A stretch of DNA of 49,090 nucleotides from the NCBI GenBank assembly GCA_015179025.1, contig WHUX01000310.1:1-49090 (forward strand), read 5' to 3'. The position numbers and the translations under genes are program-made. The notes beneath the pieces are model-generated. The model worked only from the letters and a program-made list of their open reading frames with translations. It had not been told where the DNA came from and made no database searches. Numbering within the stretch: the first letter of the stretch is position 1; every line of letters begins with the position of its first letter. The stretch is from Terfezia claveryi. Lineage: Eukaryota > Ascomycota > Pezizomycetes > Pezizales > Pezizaceae. Of the stretch, positions 32,485-41,821 are shown piece after piece.

Positions 32485-33900
32485 TTAAAATGCAATCGGT
32501 TCGTGCAAAAACCCCTTCTTACCCCCTCCACTGCCATAACTTCCAGCACCCTGTCCATCTCCAAGTAGTTTATATTTATAAATCATCAACCCCTCTAGAC
32601 CTACTGGGCCTCGGGCGTGGATTTTGTTTGTCGAAATTCCGACCTGAAATAAAAGTTAGCCTAGTCTCGTGCCCAGACCCTCGTAATCTTAACATACCTC
32701 CGTTCCAAATCCATACCTGAATCCATCTGCAAACCTGGTGCTCGCATTCCAGAAGACACCAGCGGAATCCACTCTTTTCATAAAGTCCTCGGCTCTCTCC
32801 TTGGACTCGGTGAGGATTGCATCGGTGTGGCCTGAGCTATGCCGATTGATATGATTGACTGCCTCATCGTCACTATCAACAGTCTTGACTGCTAAGGTAA
32901 GTCCTAAGAACTCGGTGTCATAGTCTTTTGCGACGGCGGAGGTAATAGTACTTCCAGCCTTGAGAGTAACTCCACTAGTACTGGGGGTACTCTCCAGTGC
33001 AGCTAACGATATCTCATCGCAGCGGAGAGAAACCCCCGTATAGATCAACGCTTGTGCGATCTTTGGAAATACTGTGGTGAGGGTTGCTGTGTTGATGAGT
33101 AGAGTTTCCACAGCGTTACAGGCAGCTGGGTAATCTGTTTTCGCATCCACCACCACCTTCACCGCCTTCTGTTCATCTGCATCCTGCGCAACATAGATGG
33201 CACATAATCCGTCCGCGTGCCCCATCACAGGAATCCTTGTATGCTCTTTGATATACCTCACCAATTCATTTCCTCCTCTTGGAATTACAAGATCGATATA
33301 CTGGTCCTGATCCAGCAGGGAGTTTACTTCCTCTCTGCTTTCCACCAGCTGCACCGCCCCTGGTGGGATTTTTGTGCTCTCCAATGCCTCCTTAACCACT
33401 TTGGCAATTGCAGCGAAGCTGTGGACCGACTCCTTCCCACCCTTTAGGATCACCGCATTCCCAGATTTCAACGCCAACGTAGCGATATTTGCAATGACCT
33501 CCGGACGAGCTTCGAAGATCACAAGAAGGACACCAATTGGGCTACTGACTCGGTAAAGGTCAAGATTGTTATCGAGCTTTGTCGCAAGGGTAATTTTTCC
33601 AACAGGGTCGGGAAGGGATCTGACTTGCAAAATCCCGGAAAGCATGTCCTCCCATTTCCCATGTTTGCTAAGGTCAAGGCGTTTCAGGAGAGATTGACTC
33701 AATTTTCCTTGAGTAACGAGGGCAGATGCGGCACTCATATCCTTGAAGTTAGCTGCCAGAATTGCGTCTTTATTTGCCTCAAGGGCTGCGTGAATTGCAG
33801 TCAAGGCAGCATCGCGGTCAGCGCCAGACACGGCCTTCAAAACGCGCGAGGCGAGGGATGCTGTTTGAGCGATCTCAGTGGGTGTCAGGGGAGCGGTCAT
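32485..33900 (-). CDS. PRO2: Gamma-glutamyl phosphate reductase (glutamate-5-semialdehyde dehydrogenase)
   Basis: This enzyme catalyses the second step of proline synthesis from glutamate: NADPH-dependent reduction of gamma-glutamyl phosphate to glutamate-5-semialdehyde, in the cytosol. Exon 1 is 33900-32698 (401 codons), intron 32697-32644 (54 nt, GTATGT ... CAG) and exon 2 32643-32485 (52 codons and TAA), giving 453 residues, close to the fungal family length. Without splicing the frame stops two codons into the intron. Motifs: VIFEARPEV (127-135), [12 protein letters not shown] (146-157), [11 protein letters not shown] (227-237) and the catalytic Cys261 in [12 protein letters not shown]. 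Exon 2 supplies the conserved [17 protein letters not shown] end. The start ATG is preceded by non-coding sequence and gives a normal N-terminus. No stop or RIP-like damage is seen. The gene symbol is by yeast orthology. Confidence 0.97.
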
Positions 33901-35383
33901 AGTGCACGTGTGACGGATTCCCGTGGTCAGTGTAGGAAGTTTATAGGAACTTATATGGCGGGGGCAAGGATTATGTAAATAGAGAAAAACTGAGGTTACT
34001 AACTAGGCGGGTGAGTCACATGTATTCTCGAATAATTAGAAAAAGTTGTTGGAATTGAAGCATATATAATTTTGGGAATGGTAATTTAATTTAATAGTCA
34101 TCATCTATATGATATACAGGTTCTATATCAATTTTTAACATCTTTATAAGATCAAGATTACTTGCTAAGTATAGTCTATAGAGGCTTACACTAAAAGTCT
34201 TTTCCACCTGCCTATTTGGGTAACCTGCATATGTGTGCATACCAATACATATGTATATTTATATATATAGTACAGGGCCTATGCAAGCTTATTCATCTAT
34301 ATTGGGATATATATAACTTCTTGCATATACCAAACTACTAGACATATGTATAGATATATACTATATATGTAATATTTGGGCTATATCATAATATATAGGT
34401 TGGAGTTAAGGAAGTATTAATATTTAGCAAATTAAAAGCTCCAAATATGCTAGATATCTAGCTCATAACCAAAATAGGAGAGTATATGAATATTATATAA
34501 GAGAGAGCTGGTAGAAGGTTTATGATACAATACTATATAGAAGGGATCTATAAGAGTTAATAAGTTACAATACTTCTACTTCTTTACTATTTATCTCTAC
34601 TTTTCTTTTATATTTCTCTTTATTCTTTTTACTTTATATTTCTTTTTAGTTTCTTTTTTTATCTATATTTTTCTCGCCCTCTCTTCAAAATATGCCTCTT
34701 TATCATTAATAATAAGCTTCTTATCTATCTTACTACTTATTAGAGCTATCTTTTACTCCTTATTACAAGTAAGTTCCTACCTTATATAGCTATTATAGAG
34801 AGCTTTCTCTTTGAAAACAGCCTTACCCTTTTAGAGAGAGCTCTCCTCCATTAGAAAGAGACCTTCTCTTAAAAAAGAGTGTCTTTTTTAAGTATAAAAG
34901 TACTTAAGAGAGAAAGCCCTCTATAAAAGTAAGAGCACTTCCTTTGGAAAGAGAAAAAGCACTCCTTTAAAGAAAGTAAAAGTATCCTTCTTAAAGAAAT
35001 CTCTTAGCTAATTTTTTCTATTAGTATTTTTAAAGATAGCTAGTTATTATTCTACTTTATATGAAGTTTCTAGAGGCTAGCACTAGCCCACTATCCTCCC
35101 AATTATTGTTTTTATTATCTTTAACAATATCTAAGAGACCTACTAAAGTTTTGGAGACTAATTAAATTATTATTATTAATACTATTGATATTATAATTCT
35201 AAATAAAGAAAGAAGAGTACTACTAAAGAAAATATAAGTAAGTATTCTTAGGAGAAAACTAAGGTCTCCTTTATATAAAGTATACTTTCAACTACTATTG
35301 ATACTTATTAAGTAGAAATAGTTTTATGCCTAGTAAGGAAAGCTGGAAGAGTGTTTATAATAGTTAAACTATTAGTAGTCTAG
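33901..35383. other. AT-rich decayed region, no gene
   Basis: Right of about 34020 the DNA becomes rich in TA steps and short A/T runs (34200-34420, 34500-35330), consistent with old RIP-mutated repeats. No protein family could be read in any frame. The first 100 bases are likely the promoter of the reductase gene. Confidence 0.5.
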
Positions 35384-35890
35384 TATAATACAGGGGCTCA
35401 AGAAATTTGGTAACTAAGGAGTATGCTGGGACAAGAGTAGGCTAGAGTAAGACATATATAGGAATACTATATATATAACTAGAGGAAGGCTAGAATAAGG
35501 TAAAGGTAGGAGGTAAGAGGCAAGGACAAAAAATATATAGAAGTAGTTACTATGTATGTTAGAGGGAAGTAGCTATACTATAAAGCTGTTCACATGATAG
35601 GAAAGTACATAAGGGAGGTACATAAGCACTAGAAAAAGCAAGGTCCTGAATTAGGTATATAAAATATTAGATAGGAATCTAATGAGAGAGCAGAGAGATA
35701 AAGATATATATATATAATTTTAGGCTAAGCTATGAAAGGAATAAGCTTCCCGAGATTCCTATTTCGGAACCTAAGATAATAATCACTATACCTAAACAAG
35801 GTTGTTTAAGTATTAAACAGAACTAAGGCAATACTCTATTACCTGCAATTATAGGTAATAACTAAGATAACTAAGTATGCTATTATGATA
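35384..35890 (-). repeat. 3' LTR of gypsy E
   Basis: 507 bp. It ends TATCATAATAGC at the U3 side, a mutated TGTCACAACCGT. The hairpin motif survives as CCTAAACAAGGTTGTTTAAGT (about 35798-35818), and the CCGAGAT stem is also present. A mutated polypurine tract is adjacent (35891-35905). Confidence 0.8.
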
Positions 35891-35899
35891 CTATCCCCT

Positions 35900-37886
35900 C
35901 TTTAGAGTAAAGCTCCAGTAATAAGGAGGCTTGGGTACAACAACTAGCAAAATCAATAGAGAACAATAACAACAGGAACAAGAACAAAGATAAAAACTCC
36001 AACTCTAAACAATAATGAAAATGTAAAAGTATAATATTATTTAGCTAGGTAAGGCTTTTTAGAGTATCATTAGTAGAATAGGCTAACTAAGTCCTGTATA
36101 TTTTCTAAGTCTTCCACAAGTTGCTAGGTAGTCTCCTTATCCTCTAACTATTTGACCTTATATTGAACTCGCCTATAGTGCTTTCTAGAATCCAGTACTT
36201 TCTTAACCTCCTACTCCTCTTCACCTACAATTACTATAGGAGGAAGTAGAGGGTGCTTTTGCTAGAGGAGGGGATTGGTAGCAGCTGGTTTGATCTCCAA
36301 GACATGAATGACTGATATCTTTAGGAACTTCAACTAATAGATATGAGTGCCCATATTCCTTAATATCTTATATAGCCTCAGGAACTTATAATCCTGCTTA
36401 TGAGAAGGTCATTCTGTCCAGAAGTGCTAGCTAGAGAGCTATATCTTATCCTTTAGCTGATACTTGAGGGCTGGCAACCATGATCTATTAGTATATATAG
36501 CTTATTTGGCTTATGCATATTCTAGCTCAGCTTTTAGAGTAGAGTAGAGCTCTACAATTCTAGCTACGAACTTTTTGGCCAGGGGGTGGATTCTCTATAG
36601 AGGCACTAAAGCATTTATGAATTGAAAGTGCTAACTATAATTGCCTAAGAAGAGGGAAGTTTTTAAGGACTCTGACAACTAGTTGTTTACAGTGAACTTG
36701 TAGGTTACTAATAAGAACATCCAGTTATTTTGCTTGTAGTTAATATAGGCTATAGATATTGTTCTATAATAGTGTTCATCCTTTCTAACTGGCCATCAGT
36801 TTGAGGGTAGTAGACTATCGAGAGGCTTATCTTGATCCCCAAAAGCTTATAGAATACTTTCTAGAATTCTGAGGTGAACTGAAGTCTTCAGTCAGATACA
36901 ATAGATTTAGGGAGGTCATGATACTAGACATATTGGTAAGGTAAAGATTGGCTAGCTTTGGGTAGAGCAGGTATCCTGATAAGGTATCATATACCTTATT
37001 TTTATCAGTTAATCTACCACTATTAGGATGGTATTGAATCTCAAGTCCTCTAGTAACCAAGTTATGAAGTCTATGGTCAAGTATTACCAGGGCTGATCTG
37101 AGATCTCTAGGGGCTTCAGGATACCATAAGGAATATAGTAGGTAGGTTTTATATACTTATAGATGTAGTAATTCTATATATACTATTCTACCTCCTTCTA
37201 CTAGTTAATTCATATGTATTGTCTAGAAAGTAGTTCAATATTTTAGCTACTCTAGAATGGCCAGCAGCTAAAGTGTCATAGTATTCTCTAACCAAATAGA
37301 GGTGCAAATCCTCTTCCTATATATACAGCCACTCTAGGTAGTACAGAAGGCTATTCTAAACAATGCACTCAGTCAGAAAGATCTTAATATAGTGACCCCG
37401 CCAGAATCCACTACTGCAATAATGTTTTTAGCTAGGGGTCATCCTTATATATCTTTTTTACCTGTTGTTAGAGATACTTTTTATATCTATATTAACCTTA
37501 ACATTCCTAATATCAGCCTCAGCTAGAATATTAGCAGCCAAGTCAAATTTTCTAGCTTCAGTACTATCTAGTTCTAGTACTTTAGCTTTTTATCCCTCCT
37601 CTTAGAAAATCTCCTACTATCCTAGTCAGTACATCTAGCTTACTCCTAGCCTTTCTAGTCTAATACCTAATCTTGAAGTTGAAATGAGATAAGAATTCTA
37701 ACCACCTAGTCTGTTGGTGGTTTAACAACTTAGTAGTTGTGAAGTATTCCAAGTTTTTATAGTCGGAGAGGACCTCAATAATCCCCTTTGTTGATTCTAG
37801 GTGAGGTCTCCATTCCTCGAATACTTCTATAATAGCCATTAACTATTTATTATAGATCTTATAATTATATTCCACTTAGTATGTAC
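35900..37886 (-). pseudogene. Gypsy E pol remnant (RNase H, integrase, chromodomain)
   Basis: The recognisable blocks, reading downwards, are RNase H end (about 37880-37660), Ala/Glu linker (about 37560), integrase (about 37450-36600) and chromodomain area (about 36220-36050). Nearly every block has stops. The longest open piece is 36827-37060. Not functional. Confidence 0.8.
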
Positions 37887-38599
37887 CATAGAGCGAGTCG
37901 TCCGAGTTTCTGGCCCTTATAACTCGTTTGGCTATCGACTCACCTAGGTCTCTGCCTACTGCAACTTGCCTCGGACCACTTCGCCATTAATTGGTGATCT
38001 ACAGATTACTTACCAAGATCCTTTACTAACTCGTTCACACTTGTGTATTTGCCAAGTTCAGGGATTTACCATTCTTTCCTCTATTCGTCATACATATGGC
38101 TTGTCATGGATTGCCCCTCTTGTCACGAATTGCCACTCTTGTCATGGATTACTAGTCTTATGACAGATCGCTCGTTTCGTTTCCAGCATGGTACTGATCC
38201 CACCAAACCCCATTCCTGTCCCTTTGTATAGTTTTTGCCAATGTCACTATTCTTAGTCATGGATTGCTTCTACTGTCATGATTTCTAGAACCATTCTTTC
38301 AAATTTGTCTCTACGTTCTCTATGCTCTGTTTGTACTGCCATACGTCCACACATATCAGGAAAAAAATTTGATGTCCGGATGCAGCACTAAGCTTCCGGA
38401 CATGATTTTGCATCCCATGCGTCCCATGCATTGGACGCCCCAGGGTATTGCATTACAATCAGACGCAACTAGGGCCCTGCACTATGTCGCAATACAATCC
38501 CGACGCCATTGGGGCAACAATAGCCGTCTAGACGGTGGTTGACATAAGCTCAACGTCTGGATGTCAGAGTTCATTCCTATTGCATCAACAACTCAATTG
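37887..38599. other. Non-coding region with GTCATGGATTGC repeats, hAT-MITE-like
   Basis: Directly at the gypsy E breakpoint the sequence starts TAGAGCGAGTCGTCCGAG, similar in style to the ends of the MITE at 38845. At 38096-38280 the phrase GTCATGGATTGC and variants recur about six times, the reverse of the repeat inside that MITE. From about 38380 on, GGACGC/TGCATCC motifs appear, as they do flanking the hAT gene. No coding sequence is seen. Confidence 0.4.
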
Positions 38600-38844
38600 A
38601 GGTTGTTAATGCTATAGGTTCCATGTCTGGCATTGCTAAACAGGGCCCCAAATCGCTCTCTTCTACAATGCACACCCCCTCACACTTGCATGTACACAGC
38701 CAGGTATATAGCCACTATTGCAGCTATTGAATATGCACATAGCAGAAATATCCATTGTATTCGCTAACAATAATATAACAGAAGTAATAGATATATATAT
38801 AGATCATGCAATCACTGCTCCAATTGCTCTAACACTCGGTCTAA

Positions 38845-39590
38845 TAGTGTGCGCCCCGAGGGAGTCGAGGGAGTTTTACAACTATTTTTCCGACTCGGTA
38901 CTGACTCGCACCGGCCACATTTCTAGCGAAGCCACCTCGCACCGACTTGCTGAGTACTCGGTGATTAACTAAGTCCTCGCCAAGAATTACTGACCGATAT
39001 TTCACTGTGTACTTCGTTTCTGTCGTCACTAAATTATTCTCTTGGCAGAGAAATTTGCCCGAGTTAGCTTTAAACAATTCCGTGACAAGTTAAATTCCAT
39101 GACAACTGAGAGAATTCGTGACAAGGAGCAATCCTTGACACCAAGGAATCCATGACAACTTGAGTTGATTCCGTAACAACTTGAGTTGATTCCGTGACAA
39201 CTTTAGACAATTCCGTGACAACTACGGGACTATGAGAAATGGCGACAATTCCATGACAGTGCAAGCAATCCATAACAGTGGAGGCAATCCATGATGTGCA
39301 AGAAATCCGTGACATGCAAGAAATCCGTGACAGTGATAGTGTGCTAAGTTAAATTTGACCTGAATTATATACAGTATGTATGAGAACTCATCTAGAGTCA
39401 GGCACCAGCATAAGTACTAGATCAATAGCACTAAGGCTTGGTGAGTACTCGTCGGCTACTCGGCGCTGGCCCGAGTAATCCAGAGTAGCGAATAACCGAC
39501 TCGCCGGTTAGAAGAGTAGAGAAAAACCGACTCCCCAGTGTGAGTCTTGGTGAGACGGTTCGAGAAAAAATCGCCTCGCGGCGCACACTA
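38845..39590. mobile_element. hAT-type MITE nested in the left palindrome arm
   Basis: Its ends TAGTGTGCGCCCCGAGG and CCTCGCGGCGCACACTA are inverted with one mismatch over 17 bp. The flanks are CGGTCTAA (38837-38844) and CGCTCTAA (39591-39598), an 8-bp duplication with one change, as expected for hAT insertion. The element is 746 bp, has no open frame of note, and contains about 14 copies of a loose TTCCRTGACAA repeat at 39090-39340. The right palindrome arm and the copy at 44570-45198 lack it, which confirms insertion. Confidence 0.85.
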
Positions 39591-39775
39591 CGCTCTAATA
39601 CTCGCTCTAATACTCGCTCCAATACTCGCTCTAATACTCACTCCAATACTCGCTCTAATACTGGCTTAAATACTCGCCCTAATACTCTCTCCAATACTCG
39701 CTCTTATACTCGCTCTAATACTCGCCATAATACTCTCTCCAATAGTCACTCTAATGCTAGCCGTAATGTCCTGAG
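39591..39775. repeat. 12-bp minisatellite, left arm
   Basis: About 15 tandem copies of CGCTCTAATACT with point variants. Because 12 is a multiple of three it makes an accidental SNTR-repeat reading frame. The same array recurs inverted at 40650-40850. Confidence 0.85.
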
Positions 39776-40649
39776 ATAGACAGCGAAGGGAAAATACGCG
39801 GGGAAGGGAGGTATATATACAGGAAAACCATAGTTGCCAAGGCCGACTGGTAAGGCTGACAATTTAGAGTTTCCGAAAACAATAAGATAAGGGATAACAA
39901 GAGAAATGGCATGACAGTGATTAATGGCGCTCAGCCCCCTTTCGTACGCATATGCCATACTATTCAATGCCTGGCCTGGAAATAGTCATATTGGGAAATC
40001 GTAGTCGTTGTATGGAGATATGTGCGGAGTTCACTCTTTGTGATATGTTTTATAGGAATTTATGTATTCGCAGGCATATATATATATATATATACGAGAA
40101 TTCATGCATTCGCGAGCTTATATATATACATGCAAGAAACTCGTGCTTTTGGAGACTTATATATATATATGCGAGAAATCTATGCATTCGCAGGTATATA
40201 TATATATATATGCAATAAACTCATGCTTTAGGAGACTTATATATATATATGCCCATGGATGCATGGAATTCTCGCATATATATATATATGTCTCCAAAAG
40301 AACGAGTTTCTCGATATATATATATATATATGCCCATGAATGCATGAATTCCTACGAAACATATCACAAAGCGTGAACTCCACACATATTTCAATACAAC
40401 GACTACGATTTCCCAATATGACTATTACTAGGCCAGGCATTGAATAGTACAGCACCCGCAGGCGAAAGGGGGCTGAGCGCTATTGATCACTGTCCTGCCA
40501 CTTCTCTTGTTATCCCTTATCTCATTGTCTTCGGAAAGTCTAAATTGTCGGCCTTACCAGTCGGCCTTGGCAACTATGGTTTTTCTGTATATATTCCTCC
40601 CTTCCCCGCGCATTTTCCCTTTGCTGTCTATCGCAGTACATTATGGCTA

Positions 40650-40850
40650 GCATTAGAGTAACTATTGGAGTGAGTATTACAGTGAGTATTAAAGCGAGTA
40701 TAAGAGCAAGTATTGGAGCGAGTATTAGAGCGAGTATTGGAGCGAGTATTAGAGCAAGTATTGGAGCGAGTATTGGAGCGAGTAATAGAGAGTATTAGAA
40801 CGAGTGTTAGGGCGAGTATTAGAGTAAGTGTTAGAGCGAAGTGTTAAAGC
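40650..40850. repeat. 12-bp minisatellite, right arm (inverted)
   Basis: About 16 tandem copies of AGTATTAGAGCG and variants, the reverse complement of the left-arm array. Copy variants are not in the same order as on the left, so the arms have diverged or the arrays have changed separately. Confidence 0.85.
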
Positions 40851-41070
40851 AATTGGAGCAACGATTGCATGCTCTATATATATATCTATTACTTCTGTGT
40901 ATATAATTATTAGCGAATACAATGGATATTTCTGCTATATGCATATTCAATGGCTGCAATAGTGGCTACATAGCTGGCTGTCATACATACAAGTAGTGAG
41001 TGGGTGTGCATTGTAGAAGAGAGCGATTGTGGGCTATCCATTAGTAACGCCAGCGGTGGAACCTATAGCG

Positions 41071-41821
41071 TTGGGGACGAGCAGCCCATTCCATGTTGCA
41101 TCCAAGAGGTGGGAGCATCTGCAAAGTGCATGTGTTGCGTCCCAGTTGCGCGAGCACCATCTGAGTGCGTCCGGACGCTCGCGCGCCGAGCGTTTGGCAT
41201 CCTGATCTTGAGTTTGTCTCCCATGCGTCCTGTGCGTCCCAGGCGTTCAGACACACAGGACGTAAATAATATTTTTGGTAATGCATTCTATATCAAACGT
41301 CCTACCTACTCATCCCATATTATCCTTTTCCTTGCACCTAAATTTCTTATGTTTGCTTCTTATTCCTAAACCCTCTATCTGCCCTATCTTAATAATAATT
41401 CATATATAAATGCTCTCAAGATTCCTACGTCCACCCAAGAAGTTCCCACAGTTCCATATCGTGAATTATTCCCATTCTCCCTAAACTCAATTAATATTCC
41501 GTAAGTAATTAATGACCAAAATAAAAAAAATAAAAAAGTGTATCAACTATAGATATATTATGAGAACTAATCTACCCTTGTATCGCTTATCATAATAATC
41601 ACAATTCAACTAAAAAAATAACATATTAAGGAAACTCACACACAAAAAAATACCCACCCATACAAGAGAAGCTAATAGGAAAAAGCAAAACTCAGATACA
41701 AAGGACAAAGGAAAAAAACAATGAACAAAGGATAATTGACCATACCTACCTCAGTTTGTGCCCCCTCAAGTATGCAGGCTCATACTTTGTAATTCCTATA
41801 CTGAGTGGGCTGTAACTTTTT
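41071..41821. other. Outer flank of palindrome and AT-rich DNA
   Basis: 41071-41290 holds GTTGCATCC, TTGCGTCCC and GTGCGTCC type motifs, which resemble GGACGC/GGATGC motifs right of the hAT gene in the opposite orientation. 41300-41820 is AT-rich without a gene. Confidence 0.45.

Larger units (their letters stand above)
35384..37886 (-). mobile_element. Ty3/gypsy copy E (family 1), strongly mutated, truncated in RNase H
   Basis: In minus orientation RNase H, linker, integrase, chromodomain and 3' LTR can be aligned by eye with copy D (45199-48990) over the whole length. Differences are overwhelmingly C-to-T and G-to-A, which gives many stops and a raised AT content. Upstream gag, protease and RT are missing, because the alignment ends at about 37886, in the part matching the KELIAI motif. 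Confidence 0.88.
38600..41070. repeat. Giant imperfect palindrome (foldback-type repeat R1)
   Basis: The left arm from about 38608 to 40230 and the right arm from about 40235 to 41066 are reverse complements over essentially the whole right arm, once the nested MITE at 38845-39590 is removed. Landmarks shared in inverted order: the AATCGCTCTCTTCTACAATG block (left about 38650, right about 41015), the ATTGAATATGCA block, the 12-bp minisatellite, the GGAAAATACGCGGGGAAGGG block, the CCAAGGCCGACTGG block and the CAATGCCTGGCC block. The centre is a set of TATATA runs separated by GCGAGAAT / ATGCATTCGC phrases. No protein is encoded. Confidence 0.85.

Noticed and set aside
33217..33978. Plus-strand frames opposite the reductase gene
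   Set aside because: Antisense shadows of a well-supported conserved gene.
39090..39340. Possible CRISPR-like array of short repeats
   Set aside because: Repeats and spacings are irregular, there are no constant-length spacers or cas genes, and the sequence is eukaryotic.
39540..39779. A reading frame encoding repeated SNTR units
   Set aside because: It is produced by a 12-bp minisatellite, is mirrored in the palindrome, and has no other protein-like sequence.
39952..40455. Several frames rich in Ile-Tyr
   Set aside because: They are translations of TATATA runs in the palindrome centre, present on both strands.
41004..41369. Cys-containing frame of 121 codons
   Set aside because: It lies across the palindrome arm and its flank, has no homologous frame in the other arm, and shows no recognisable domain.
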